From VRUE01 sp963817945 (GTDB lineage Bacteria; Actinomycetota; Thermoleophilia; Solirubrobacterales; 70-9): a stretch of 64,000 bases of DNA. The notes beneath the pieces are model-generated. The model did no database searches and was not told where the DNA came from. It saw only the letters and a list, made by a program, of their open reading frames with translations. The stretch covers positions 620,001 through 684,000 of the forward strand of contig CAWFQH010000001.1 in the NCBI GenBank assembly GCA_963817945.1, given 5' to 3'. The position numbers and the translations under genes were made by a program. This document shows, in pieces, positions 41,332-50,376 of this stretch. Each line of letters opens with the position of its first letter. The stretch's first letter is position 1.

Positions 41332-43352
41332 GCGTTCTGGCCGAGCCCCGCCAGCCAGCCGCGGAAGATCCTGTGCACCCGCTCGGCGCCGACGACCTCC
41401 TGCTGCGGCCACTCCAGGTCGGCGGGGTGGAGCACGAACGGGAAGCTCTGCGTGCCCCCCATGCCGCCGTGTGAGCCGACGAGCTCCTCGAAGGCGGCGA
41501 CCTCGCCGAACTCAGGCCAGTAAGTGCTGTTGACCATCAAGTCCGCGCAGTGGGGGAAGCCGTCGGTGCGGCGCAGGTGGTCGGCGGCGTTCTCACCGAA
41601 AGGCGCCAGTGGGTCCTCACCCTCCACCCGATCGTCGTCGAGGAAGCGGGTGCCGGCGGCGCCGATCGCCATCGGCCCCTGTCGTTCGGAGCGGACGAGG
41701 ATGAAGCCGATGCCGGGGTGCTCGCGCAGGGCCGAAACCATCCGCGGGTAGAGCGCTTCGATGCGCTCGAGGGTGACGCGGCCTGGCTCGCGCGGGAAGC
41801 TGATCAGGCCGAGGCATCCCGAGGCCATCACCGAGAGCTCGGGCGGGCCGTCGGCGCGCGTCCGTTCGATTTCGCGGCGAGCGTCGGCGTCGAGTGCGAC
41901 GGCGCCGTCGGCGCGCCGGTCGCGGGTCGCGGCTCTCACGGTGCGGGCGGCGACGGTGTCGTCCCGCGCCACCTCGGTCAGGCCGGCACTCAGGTAGGAG
42001 AGCGCGTCGTCGTCGCCGGCTTCGGCCGCGACGACGCTGTCCGGCTCGCACGCCTCCCGCACCAGCTCTTCGAGCGTCTGCCCGTAGCGCTCGCGGAAGG
42101 TCTCCCCCTGCGACTGACCGTGATCGGAGAGGACGACGAGCCGGTAGGGACGCGGCGCCTCCTCGCAGGCGCGGGCGATCCTGGCGATCTGGCGGTCGAG
42201 GTCGCGGAGCACGGCGAGCGCGTCGTGGCGCTCGATGCCGGAATGGTGGGCGACCTCGTCGTAGGCGAGAAAGGTCGTGTAGACGACCGGGCGACCGGCG
42301 AGCGCGTCGCCGATCACGGTTGCGACCTGGAGGTCCCGCTGGACCACCGTTCCCCAGGCACGGGCGAGGGAATAGGTGCGGCTTCGGTGGATCCGCGGCC
42401 GCACGTCGTCGCGCACCTGGCTCCTTGCCGCCCGCCTCTCGCGAGCGATGTCGGCGAGCGAGAGGACGAGGGTCCGCGCCGCTGCGTAGGGCCGGGCGAA
42501 GTAGGCGGCGTAGTCCCTGCCGATCGGCCGCCGGCGCCGCAGCGCCGTGCTCATCGTCAGCATCGAGTGCGGCGCGTCGCCGGAGAGGATGTTGGCGCGG
42601 CTGGCGCCGTCGGCGTGCAGGAGCCCGCGCCCGTCCGAGTGGCGGCGCTCGATCTCTTCCGCGTCGCGGGGGTGGTTGGTGACGATCGCCGCGCCGCGCT
42701 CCTTCTCCCACCAGCGGAACGCCGGCATGTCCTCGTTGGAGCCGTGGAGAAGGCCGGCCTGACAGGCGCCGGTCTGGGAGGACCAGTCGGTCTCCCAGCC
42801 CCGCAGGCGATGAGAGCCGCCCCGCACCCAGGCGGCCAGAGTCGGAGCGCTGCCGTCCTGCAGCGCTCGCAGCAGCACGTCGCGGGCGAGCCCGTCGATC
42901 TCCAGGAAGAGCACGCCCGGGACCTCGGTTTCGATCGCCTGCCCGCGGCGGCGCGCCTGGCGGCGGACAACGTTGCGATGCCAGGCATCGTCCTCGTCGA
43001 TCGCCAGCAGCGAGTAGGCGGCGGCGGTCAGCGCTGCGACGGCGACCGTGATCACGATCCCGTCCAGCAGGTCTGCGACTTCCGCTCCGGGCAGGAGGTC
43101 GATGGCGAGCATCACGAGGAGCCCGTTGAGGACCAGCGCCGCGAGGCCCAGCGTCAGCACGGTCAGGGGCAAGGCCACGCGGACGAGCAGCGGCCAGACG
43201 AAGGCGTTGAGGAGGCCGATCGACGCTGCTGCGGCGAGCGCGGTGGCGGCGCCGTCGAGAACGAAGCCGTCCAGCATCTCGGAGAGCAAGAGGAGGATGC
43301 CGGCGTCGAGCAGGAGGACGAGCGCACCCCGCCGCACCGTCGTCAGGCTCAT
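41280..43352 (-). CDS. Alkaline phosphatase-superfamily hydrolase fused to phage-holin-like membrane domain
   Basis: A 690-aa protein. The first 130 residues hold four helices (GALVLLLDAGILLLLSEMLD; AAASIGLLNAFVWPLLVRVA; VLTLGLAALVLNGLLVMLAI; GIVITVAVAALTAAAYSLLA) like the mycobacterial 4-TM holin family. The rest is an alkaline-phosphatase/type I phosphodiesterase domain with LFLEIDGLARDVLLRAL, TDWSSQTGACQAGLL at the nucleophile site, YDEVAHHSGIERHD and VVLSDHGQSQG as metal ligands. ATG 43352 overlaps the DUF2252 stop (ATGA). Probable lipid or nucleotide-sugar phosphodiesterase at the membrane. Confidence 0.85.
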   Translation of the reverse strand: MSLTTVRRGALVLLLDAGILLLLSEMLDGFVLDGAATALAAAASIGLLNAFVWPLLVRVALPLTVLTLGLAALVLNGLLVMLAIDLLPGAEVADLLDGIVITVAVAALTAAAYSLLAIDEDDAWHRNVVRRQARRRGQAIETEVPGVLFLEIDGLARDVLLRALQDGSAPTLAAWVRGGSHRLRGWETDWSSQTGACQAGLLHGSNEDMPAFRWWEKERGAAIVTNHPRDAEEIERRHSDGRGLLHADGASRANILSGDAPHSMLTMSTALRRRRPIGRDYAAYFARPYAAARTLVLSLADIARERRAARSQVRDDVRPRIHRSRTYSLARAWGTVVQRDLQVATVIGDALAGRPVVYTTFLAYDEVAHHSGIERHDALAVLRDLDRQIARIARACEEAPRPYRLVVLSDHGQSQGETFRERYGQTLEELVREACEPDSVVAAEAGDDDALSYLSAGLTEVARDDTVAARTVRAATRDRRADGAVALDADARREIERTRADGPPELSVMASGCLGLISFPREPGRVTLERIEALYPRMVSALREHPGIGFILVRSERQGPMAIGAAGTRFLDDDRVEGEDPLAPFGENAADHLRRTDGFPHCADLMVNSTYWPEFGEVAAFEELVGSHGGMGGTQSFPFVLHPADLEWPQQEVVGAERVHRIFRGWLAGLGQNAYASEVDSPGESTRGPT

Positions 43353-44719
43353 GGCCGCTCTGCCTCGATCTCCCCATCGGCGACCGCTTGACTCAGCCGC
43401 TCGAAGTCCCCTTCGTTTCGATCGGCGTAGGCCTCGGCGAAGCGGGCAAGAGCCTTGTCGAACGCATCCCCGGCGCCGAGGTAGGAGGCGATGCGGATGC
43501 GGTCGCCCGAGCGGGCGTGCGCTCGCGCCAGCGCCTGCCCGCAGAGCGCGCCGTAGGCGGCGAGGTCTCGTGCCGACATACGCTCCAGGTTGACCGACCC
43601 CTTGCCGTCCCACAGCTGACGCACGTAGAAGGAGCGCTTCTCGCCGTCGATTCCCTTTGCGGTGACCCAGCCGAGGAAGACGTCGCTCGCCGCCTGCATC
43701 AGCCGCTGCCCTTCGACCACGCGGCGGCCGTGGTCGGGGTAGGGGCTCTCGCCCACGTAAGGCTCCAGGACCGAGGCCCGAGCCTCCTTCGCCTGCAGGA
43801 AGAGGGGGTCGTTCGAGTCCCTACCGAGCAGCAGCACGATCCAGGCGCGGGTGCCGACGCTTCCCACGCCCACCACCTTGCGGGCGGCGTGGACATAGCG
43901 ATAGGAGGCGGCGAGGTGCTGTCGATCGCGACTCAGCGACTCGCGGTAGGCGTCGAGCACCGCCTGCACCTGCCGTTCGGCGCCCTCGGCATCCGTCAGC
44001 TCCTCCAGGGGCGTGATCAGAGGCGGATCGCTGACGATCCGCACCTCGCCACTCTTCTCGTGGCCGAGCTTGTCCAGAGCCCGGCTGTGGTCCTTGGCGC
44101 GGGCCTTGGCGAGGCCCCGCTCGATCTGGCGGTAGCGGCGACCGTCGACTTGCGAACGAAGCGCCCCGAGCACCGGCTCGACGTCGAGGCGGGAGTACCA
44201 GACGTCGATGTTGCGCATCGCGGCGAAGTCGCGCATCGAGCTCCTGTAGGCGGCGACGGCGGCGAGCGTCGCCTGCCGCCGCTCCCCCTTGCCGAAGGCG
44301 CGGTCCCGGCCGGCGACGGCGATGCTCGCGGCGAGCCGCTTTACGTCCCACTCGAACGGGCCCGGGATGGTCTCGTCAAAGTCGTTGCAGTCGAAGACGA
44401 GGCGCCGGTCCGGCGCGGCGAAGACGCCGAAGTTGGCGAGGTGCGCGTCCCCACAGAGCTGCGCGGTGAAACCGGTCGTCGGCGTTAGCGCCAGATCGGC
44501 GGCCATGATCGCCGCCGCTCCGCGGAAGAAGGCGAAGGGAGAGGCGAGCATGCGGCCGTAGCGGATCGGCACCAGCTCGGGAACCCGGCTCTCGTCCTGG
44601 CGCCCAAGGATCTCGAGCGGATCGCGCGAACCTCTGCTCAGCTCGGCGTGGCCGGAGCGCGGATGATCGCGACGCGCCGCCTTGCCGTCTGCCGCCCGTT
44701 GAGAAGGATCCTCGCTCAC
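43349..44719 (-). CDS. DUF2252 protein
   Basis: A 456-aa protein of the DUF2252 family, which has a kinase-like (aminoglycoside phosphotransferase-like) fold. Motifs are RYGRMLASPFAFFRGAAAIM, LCGDAHLANFGVF (equivalent to the HGDxHxxN catalytic loop) and VFDCNDFDETIPGPFEWDVK with the metal Asp. The substrate is unknown. GTG at 44719 follows GGGAG; GTG at 44734 is an alternative. It is coupled to the downstream phosphodiesterase gene. Confidence 0.87.
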   Translation of the reverse strand: MSEDPSQRAADGKAARRDHPRSGHAELSRGSRDPLEILGRQDESRVPELVPIRYGRMLASPFAFFRGAAAIMAADLALTPTTGFTAQLCGDAHLANFGVFAAPDRRLVFDCNDFDETIPGPFEWDVKRLAASIAVAGRDRAFGKGERRQATLAAVAAYRSSMRDFAAMRNIDVWYSRLDVEPVLGALRSQVDGRRYRQIERGLAKARAKDHSRALDKLGHEKSGEVRIVSDPPLITPLEELTDAEGAERQVQAVLDAYRESLSRDRQHLAASYRYVHAARKVVGVGSVGTRAWIVLLLGRDSNDPLFLQAKEARASVLEPYVGESPYPDHGRRVVEGQRLMQAASDVFLGWVTAKGIDGEKRSFYVRQLWDGKGSVNLERMSARDLAAYGALCGQALARAHARSGDRIRIASYLGAGDAFDKALARFAEAYADRNEGDFERLSQAVADGEIEAERP

Positions 44720-44840
44720 GCTCCCGATCGCCACCCTGCGGAGTGTCCACCCCCCAAGCTTGCAAAGCAACCATGGCCAAAGGGCAGATGCTCGATCCGG
44801 AGAGGCGGCGAGGCCCGTCTCTCCGGATCCGCGGGCTCCG

Positions 44841-45272
44841 CTACCCGATTCGAGGGGAGGGCGATGAGGCGGAAGCCTCGGGCGAGGAGCGGCGGAACAC
44901 CGAGTAGTCACCCACGCCGCTCATGATCGCGATCGCCGAGACGAGGGCGAGGTAGAGGCCGGTCTGGGCGGCGGCTCCGGAGGGGAGGTCGAAGAGCAGG
45001 AGGTAGGCGAGCAGGACGGTGGCGACGACGCCGAGGAGGTCGGCCGCGGCGTTCACCGACATGTCGGGTCGGAAGAGGGTGATGCGGCCGCCCGTGAGGG
45101 TCGAGGCAATCGCCACCAGGGCGGCGATCAGGAGGAAGACGTCAGTGGTGGTCGAGAACTCCCAGCCCGAGCGGTCGGCTCCGTTCACCTCGACCCAGGG
45201 CATAAAGAGCGAGACGATCAGCAGGACGCCTCCGGCGCCTGCGATCAGCTGGCCGATTCCGGGTCTGCTCAT
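44841..45272 (-). CDS. Four-helix membrane protein, unknown
   Basis: A 143-aa protein. Helix 1 IGQLIAGAGGVLLIVSLFMP is followed by an extracytoplasmic loop (WVEVNGADRSGWEFSTT), then three helices (VFLLIAALVAIASTL; AADLLGVVATVLLAYLLLFD; TGLYLALVSAIAIMSGV). ATG 45272 is one base after the regulator stop, so the two are co-transcribed and the protein may be the regulator's target. The family is not recognised. Confidence 0.65.
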   Translation of the reverse strand: MSRPGIGQLIAGAGGVLLIVSLFMPWVEVNGADRSGWEFSTTTDVFLLIAALVAIASTLTGGRITLFRPDMSVNAAADLLGVVATVLLAYLLLFDLPSGAAAQTGLYLALVSAIAIMSGVGDYSVFRRSSPEASASSPSPRIG

Positions 45273-45273
45273 G

Positions 45274-46116
45274 TCAACCGCCTCCTTGGATTTGCGGTGG
45301 GTCGTTTAAGTCCTTGGGATCGATGCCTCTGAAGAGCTCAGCCGTTGCCTCGTCGGCGGGGAAGAGGAGCTCGATTGAGAGCTCGGAGGTGGTCACCTCT
45401 CCAGCGAAGCCGAAGGTCGCAACCGTCCCCAGGAAGGAGAGCTCGTCTCCGCTCGGGGCTCGGAGCCTCAGCGGGGTGAGGATCTCCCGGGCTGCCGCCC
45501 CGTCGGCCGGGAGTCGCACGGACTCGGGTGCAGACGAATCGGCGACCATTTCACGCAGTGCAACCAGGTCTGGGTCCGCAGTGAAGGCGATCTGCCGCTC
45601 GATCCGCTCCAGGAAGTAGGCCCGCACCTCCGCCAAGTTGGCCACGAAGGGGGCAAGGCCCCGGGGATGGAACCCGACCTCCAGCGCGTTGATCGGAGGG
45701 TCGAGCAGGTCCGGGTCGACCCAGTCGCCCAGCATGCCCATCGCCGAGTTGGCGGCGACGACGTTCCAGCTCCGATCGAGGACGAGCGCCGGGTAAGGCT
45801 CGTGTGCCGCGATGATCCGGTCGAGCGCATCGCGCACCGGCGCCAGCCCCGGGTCGGAGAGGGGGCGCTCCGGAAACGCCGGTGCGTGCCCGGCGGCAAG
45901 CAGCAGCTGGTTGCGCTCGCGAAGAGGGATCTGGAGTCGTTCCACCACCCGCAGCAGCACGTCGCGTCCCGGCTTCGACCGTCCGGTCTCGATGAAGCTG
46001 AGGTGACGCGACGAGACCCCGGCATCGAGAGCGAGCTCCAGTTGGCTCAGCCGCCGCCGCTCGCGCCACTCGCGAAGCAACTGGCCCACCGACGCCTGAG
46101 AGCTTGCAGTCGCCAT
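45274..46116 (-). CDS. XRE-family regulator with MmyB-like ligand-binding domain
   Basis: A 280-aa protein. Residues about 8-65 are an XRE helix-turn-helix (RRRLSQLELALDAGVSSRHL, SFIETGRSKPGRDVLLRV). Residues about 95-265 match the MmyB-like PAS-type domain (YPALVLDRSWNVVAANSAMG, ELSIELLFPADEATAELFRG), which in relatives binds fatty acids. A perfect 14-bp palindrome lies 28-59 bases upstream of its start and may be its operator. Confidence 0.9.
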   Translation of the reverse strand: MATASSQASVGQLLREWRERRRLSQLELALDAGVSSRHLSFIETGRSKPGRDVLLRVVERLQIPLRERNQLLLAAGHAPAFPERPLSDPGLAPVRDALDRIIAAHEPYPALVLDRSWNVVAANSAMGMLGDWVDPDLLDPPINALEVGFHPRGLAPFVANLAEVRAYFLERIERQIAFTADPDLVALREMVADSSAPESVRLPADGAAAREILTPLRLRAPSGDELSFLGTVATFGFAGEVTTSELSIELLFPADEATAELFRGIDPKDLNDPPQIQGGG

Positions 46117-46143
46117 CAGGGCGACACTAGCTGTACCCGCTCG

Positions 46144-46175
46144 CCTAGTCGATTACCCCGAGGTAATCGACTAGG
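46144..46175. promoter_or_regulatory. Perfect 14-bp palindrome upstream of the XRE/MmyB gene
   Basis: CCTAGTCGATTACC (46144-46157) and GGTAATCGACTAGG (46162-46175) are perfect reverse complements around CCGA. The site is AT-richer than its surroundings and overlaps the last codon and stop of the LapA-like gene. An operator for the adjacent XRE dimer is the simplest reading; a terminator for the LapA-like gene is possible, but no T-run follows. Confidence 0.6.
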
Positions 46176-46434
46176 TGCCCCGGCGACGTTCCTGGCGGCG
46201 GTGGTGGCGCAGGACAGGAGCGACGTAGCCGATCACGGCGCCGAGCACGGCGGTGATCAAGAGCACCAGGATGAGCGGAGCGTTGAACTCGCCGAAGAGG
46301 AGCTTCACGTGGACGTCCTGCGAGTTCTGGATCACGATGACTGCAAGCAGGACGACGGCGACTCCCAACGCCCAATGGCGCCAGCTCGTGCGCTCGGTCG
46401 CAGCGGTGTGACTCTCTCTCGCCGGGTCTGCCAC
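46171..46434 (-). CDS. LapA-domain (DUF1049) small membrane protein
   Basis: An 87-aa protein with two helices, HWALGVAVVLLAVIVIQNSQ and LILVLLITAVLGAVIGYVAP, separated by DVHVKLLFGEFNAP; the IQNSQ-V-x-V-x-F/LFG pattern is typical of LapA/DUF1049 proteins. It ends in a basic tail. GTG at 46434 is preferred over the longer frame. Related proteins act in envelope assembly; the role here is unknown. Confidence 0.82.
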   Translation of the reverse strand: MADPARESHTAATERTSWRHWALGVAVVLLAVIVIQNSQDVHVKLLFGEFNAPLILVLLITAVLGAVIGYVAPVLRHHRRQERRRGT

Positions 46435-46519
46435 TCGAATGGACGCTACCCGGACCGGGCCGGGTCTAGCCGCCCGCAGCTTCGTGAGACTTTCGACCGA
46501 AGGCACGGTTCTACAGGCG

Positions 46520-47461
46520 ATGACTGGGAAGATGAAACTGCTTGGGTTCGCCTTCTGTCTAATGGGCCTCGGCTCCGCGATCGGGGCCGGGAGCGCCGCC
46601 GGAGCGGAGCTTCCGGGCCAGATGGCCCTCGCCGGGCGTGGAATCGACCTTTTCGATCCCGGGACGGGGGAAATCCGGCCGCTGGTCGAGTCCGGAGCTG
46701 GCCCCGCCTTCTCTCCTTCGGGAGAAGGAATCGCCTACGTGAGGGCGGGCGGGTGTTTCCCCTCGGGGGTGCCCGAAGGGTGCTACATGGAGTACTCCGT
46801 CTTTACGAAGTCACTCTCCGATCCGGACCCGGCGGCTTCGGGTCAGCAAGTCCTCGGCTGGACCGATTTCTTCGTCCGTGCGGTTAGCGTCGCCCCCAAC
46901 CAGCGTCTGGTCTTCAGCGCCAAGCCCGGACCAGGGCCAGGCGAGAAACCGTTCGGGACCGGCCTTGAGATCTATTCCGTCGCGCCGGACGGCAGCGACC
47001 TTCGGCGCCTCACCGAAAACGATGTCTTCGACAACGATCCCACCGTCTCACCCGACGGCAGATATATCGCCTTTGCCCGCAGGGTCGAGGGGCGGGGGCA
47101 GATCTTCTCGATGCGAGTCGACGGCACGCAGGTCAGGCGGTTGACCCGCGACAAGAGGAGAAATCGCCTTCCGACGTGGGCGCCGGGGGGACACCGCCTC
47201 GCCTTCACCTCGGCGGATGCCGAGGGTCTGAACAGGGAGATCTTCACGGTCTCGAGCAAGGGGGAAAGCAAGCGCCGCCTCACCTACAACGAGGCGACGG
47301 AGACGAGACCGGCCTATTCCCCGGACGGCGCCTGGATCGCCTTTGTGCGTGCAGGCGCGATCTGGGTGATGAGGGCGGACGGCTCCTTCGCGCACCGCAT
47401 CCTCCCCAGAAGCGACATTGTCGGGTACCACAGCCTCGATTGGGCGCCCGCAGCTCCCTAG
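46520..47461 (+). CDS. Secreted TolB-like beta-propeller (PD40 repeats)
   Basis: A 313-aa protein with a signal peptide (KLLGFAFCLMGLGSAIGAG, then SAAGA). PD40/WD40-like blades are visible: NDPTVSPDGRYIAFARR, RNRLPTWAPGGHRLAFTS, TRPAYSPDGAWIAFVRAG. A four-Cys-spaced loop (AGGCFPSGVPEGCYMEY) may carry a disulfide. ATG 46520 begins the signal peptide. Probably a binding or scaffold protein outside the membrane. Confidence 0.85.
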   Translation: MTGKMKLLGFAFCLMGLGSAIGAGSAAGAELPGQMALAGRGIDLFDPGTGEIRPLVESGAGPAFSPSGEGIAYVRAGGCFPSGVPEGCYMEYSVFTKSLSDPDPAASGQQVLGWTDFFVRAVSVAPNQRLVFSAKPGPGPGEKPFGTGLEIYSVAPDGSDLRRLTENDVFDNDPTVSPDGRYIAFARRVEGRGQIFSMRVDGTQVRRLTRDKRRNRLPTWAPGGHRLAFTSADAEGLNREIFTVSSKGESKRRLTYNEATETRPAYSPDGAWIAFVRAGAIWVMRADGSFAHRILPRSDIVGYHSLDWAPAAP

Positions 47462-47544
47462 CGGGTGTTTTCCCAGCACCGGTTCAGGGAAGGGGACTGG
47501 CGAGTCCCTGTGCGCAAAGCGCCTAGGCGTCAAAGGAGGATCTC

Positions 47545-48825
47545 GTGAAGCGACCAAGCCTCGCATTGGTGGCAGCCATCACCGCGATCGCGCTGGTATT
47601 CGGCGTCGTGGCGTGTGGAGACGACGACGATGGCGGCGGAGGAGGCGGCGGTGCGGCCCAGCTCGATCTGACGATCGGCAACCTGGTTCCGCTTACCGGC
47701 GACCTCTCGCCCTACGGCGCTGCCGGCGAGAAGGCCGGCGAGCTGGCGCTGAAAGAGATCGAAGCGGCGATCGAACAGGCCGGCGTCGACCACACGGTCG
47801 AGCTGGCCACCGAGGACGGCGCCTCCGACGACCAAGGCGGCGTGCAGGCGGCCCGCAAACTGATCGCCGACGGGGCGACCTGCATCTCCGGTGACTACGC
47901 GTCCACCGCCACCGTTGCCGTCGCCCGCTCCGTGACGATCCCCGAGGGCGTGCTGCTGATCTCCCCCGCTTCGACCGCGGACACCCTCTCCGACCTCGAG
48001 GACGATGGGCTCTTCGCCCGCACGGCGCCGCCTGACGGCCTGCAGGGCCTGGCGCTGGCCGACCGGATGGAGAAAGAGCTCGGCGGGCTTAAAGGCAAGA
48101 CGATCAACATCGGCGCCCGCAACGACCTCTACGGGACCGGCTTCGCCGACTCGCTGGAGGCCGAACTCGAAGAGCGCGGCGCCAAAGTCGCGGAGAAAGT
48201 CATCTACGACCCCGAACAGCCGAGCTACAACTCCGAGGCGCAGCAGATCACCTCGGGCAATCCCGACAACTTCGTGATCATCGACTTCCCGGAAACCTTC
48301 GCCAAGCTTGGGCCGGCGCTGGTGAGGACCGGGAACTGGGATGCCGACAGGACGTTCATCACCGACGGTCTCAGCTCGACCGAACTCACCGAAGAAGTCG
48401 GCGGCGAGGCGACCGAAGGGATGCTCGGCACCGCGCCCGGCACGTTCTCGGGCGGCGCCCCGGACGCCTTCGACAAACTCTACAAAGGGGCGCCCGGCCC
48501 ACCCCGCAACCTGTTCGACGCGACCACCTTCGACGACGTTATCCTCTGTTACCTGGCGGCCGTAGCCGCCGGCTCGACTGACGGCAAAGAGATGGCGGAT
48601 GCGGTCGTCGACGTCACCGGTCCTGGCGGCACGAAGTACACCTTCGAGCAACTCGCCGGTGCGATCGAAGCGCTGCAGGACGGTGAAGACATCGACTACG
48701 AAGGCGCCTCCGGTCCGATCGACTGGGACGACGAGGGCGACCTCTCCCGCTACATCTACGACGTCTCCGAATTCAAAGGCGGGAAACTGGTGAAACTCGA
48801 CACGGTCGAGGTGGAAGCCGAATAG
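47545..48825 (+). CDS. livK: Branched-chain amino acid ABC transporter substrate-binding lipoprotein
   Basis: A 426-aa lipoprotein with lipobox VVACG and an Asp/Gly-rich linker, then a type I periplasmic-binding fold (LTIGNLVPLTGDLSPYGAAG at the N-terminus, CISGDYASTATVAVARSVTI as the ligand-binding Ser/Thr region). It belongs to the LivJ/LivK family; leucine-type amino acids are likely but other polar amides are possible. AAAGGAGG is placed before ATG 47545. Convergent with livF, 7 bases between stops. Confidence 0.88.
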   Translation: MKRPSLALVAAITAIALVFGVVACGDDDDGGGGGGGAAQLDLTIGNLVPLTGDLSPYGAAGEKAGELALKEIEAAIEQAGVDHTVELATEDGASDDQGGVQAARKLIADGATCISGDYASTATVAVARSVTIPEGVLLISPASTADTLSDLEDDGLFARTAPPDGLQGLALADRMEKELGGLKGKTINIGARNDLYGTGFADSLEAELEERGAKVAEKVIYDPEQPSYNSEAQQITSGNPDNFVIIDFPETFAKLGPALVRTGNWDADRTFITDGLSSTELTEEVGGEATEGMLGTAPGTFSGGAPDAFDKLYKGAPGPPRNLFDATTFDDVILCYLAAVAAGSTDGKEMADAVVDVTGPGGTKYTFEQLAGAIEALQDGEDIDYEGASGPIDWDDEGDLSRYIYDVSEFKGGKLVKLDTVEVEAE

Positions 48826-48832
48826 CGCAGCG

Positions 48833-49591
48833 CTACGTAGAAGCAGAGGGCGGAGCGGCGCGGCCCCCACGCGCCGCTCCGCCGAGGTACAGCTCCGCCA
48901 CCTGCGGGTCCTCGAGCAGGTCGCGGCCGGCGCCCTGGAAGCGGTTGCGTCCGAGGTCGAGGACGTAGCCCCGGTCCGACATCGCCAGCGCCCGCCGCGC
49001 GTTCTGCTCGACCATCACCACCGTCACACCCGAGTCGTTGATCTGCCGCACCTGGGCGAAGACCGTCTGTACGGTCGCAGGTGCGAGGCCGGCCGAGGGC
49101 TCGTCGAGGAGGAGGACCTGCGGCTCCGGCATCAGCGCCCGTGCCATTGCCAGCATCTGCCGCTCGCCGCCGCTCATCGTCCCGGCCACCTGCGTCCGCC
49201 TCTCCCCCAGCCTGGGGAACAGCTCATACATCACCGCGATCCGGGCCTTGGTCCGCGAGCGCTCCAGCGAGCCCATCTCCAGGTTCTCCTCGACCGTGAG
49301 ACTCGGGAAGACGTTGTCGAGCTGCGGCACGTAGCCCATCCCGCGGCGGGCGATCGAGTGCGGCTCGAGCCCGGTCAGATCCTCGCCGTGCAGGAGGACG
49401 CGGCCGCGACGCGGCCGCACCAGCCCGAAGATCGCCTTGATCAGGGTCGACTTGCCGGCGCCGTTGGGCCCGACAAGCGTGGCGATCTCGCCCTCACGGA
49501 CGGCGAAGGTGACCCCGTTGAGGACGTCGACCTCCGGCACGTAGCCGGCGATCAGGTCCTCGGCGGCGAGCAGAGCTCCGTCTTCGTTCAC
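48833..49591 (-). CDS. livF: Branched-chain amino acid ABC transporter ATPase LivF
   Basis: A 252-aa ATPase. Walker A GPNGAGKST, signature MSGGERQMLA, Walker B VLLLDEPSAGLAP and the LivF-type MGYVPQLDNVFPSLTVEENL are present, with an H-loop replaced by the usual VVMVEQNARRAL. Last gene of livHMGF; its ATG overlaps the livG stop by 4 bases. Confidence 0.94.
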   Translation of the reverse strand: MNEDGALLAAEDLIAGYVPEVDVLNGVTFAVREGEIATLVGPNGAGKSTLIKAIFGLVRPRRGRVLLHGEDLTGLEPHSIARRGMGYVPQLDNVFPSLTVEENLEMGSLERSRTKARIAVMYELFPRLGERRTQVAGTMSGGERQMLAMARALMPEPQVLLLDEPSAGLAPATVQTVFAQVRQINDSGVTVVMVEQNARRALAMSDRGYVLDLGRNRFQGAGRDLLEDPQVAELYLGGAARGGRAAPPSAST

Positions 49592-50376
49592 GCCGGACTC
49601 CCGAGATAGGCATCGACCACAGCGGGGTCCTGGCGCACCCGCTGCGGGTCCCCCGCCGCGATAACCCGGCCCTCGGCCATCACGACGACCCGATCGGAGT
49701 GCCCCATGACGACGTCCATGTCGTGCTCGACGAAGAGGAAGGTCATCCCCCGCTCGCGCCGCAGTCGCTGGATGTGCTCGAGCAGGCGGGCGCCGAGGCT
49801 GGGGTTGATCCCAGCCATCGGCTCGTCCAGCAGGAGCAGCCGCGGCTCGGCCATCAAGGCGCGGGCCAGCTCCAGCAGCTTGCGCTGCCCGCCCGAGAGG
49901 GTGCCGGCGTAGTCGCCTGCGAGATCGCGCAGGCCGAAGACGCCGAGCAGCTCGATCGCCCGCTCACGGACCTCGCGCTCGCGCCGGCGCACGGCGCCGG
50001 GGCGGAAGAGCAGGTTGCGGAAGCGCTCGCCGGGCTGCGCGGGCGCGGCGAGCATCATGTTGTCGATCACCGGCATCGCCGCCAGCGCCCTGGTGATCTG
50101 GAAGGTGCGCACCATGCCGCGCCGCGCGACCACGTAGGCGGGCAGCCCGAGGACGTCATCGCCGGCGAGGCGAACCGAGCCGCGATCGGCCCGCTGAAAA
50201 CCCGTGATCACGTCGAAGAGGGTGGTCTTGCCGGCCCCGTTGGGGCCGATCAGCGCGGTGATCGAGCCGGCCTGCACGGAGAAGCTGGCGCCGGCGACGG
50301 CGGCGACGCCACCGAAGCGCTTGACGACGCCCTCGACGCCGAGCAACGGCTCTCCTCGGGGGGCCTCAGTCGCCAA
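49588..50376 (-). CDS. livG: Branched-chain amino acid ABC transporter ATPase LivG
   Basis: A 262-aa ATPase with Walker A GPNGAGKTT, the long LivG insertion with GMVRTFQITRALAAMPVIDN, signature LSGGQRKLLELARAL, Walker B LLLLDEPMAGINP and an H-loop in TFLFVEHDMDVVMG. It pairs with LivF. The start overlaps the end of livM by 11 bases. Confidence 0.94.
   Translation of the reverse strand: MATEAPRGEPLLGVEGVVKRFGGVAAVAGASFSVQAGSITALIGPNGAGKTTLFDVITGFQRADRGSVRLAGDDVLGLPAYVVARRGMVRTFQITRALAAMPVIDNMMLAAPAQPGERFRNLLFRPGAVRRREREVRERAIELLGVFGLRDLAGDYAGTLSGGQRKLLELARALMAEPRLLLLDEPMAGINPSLGARLLEHIQRLRRERGMTFLFVEHDMDVVMGHSDRVVVMAEGRVIAAGDPQRVRQDPAVVDAYLGSPA

Noticed and set aside
41550..43391. 613-aa plus-strand frame opposite the phosphodiesterase gene
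   Set aside because: Same reason: compositionally biased shadow of a gene with full catalytic motifs.
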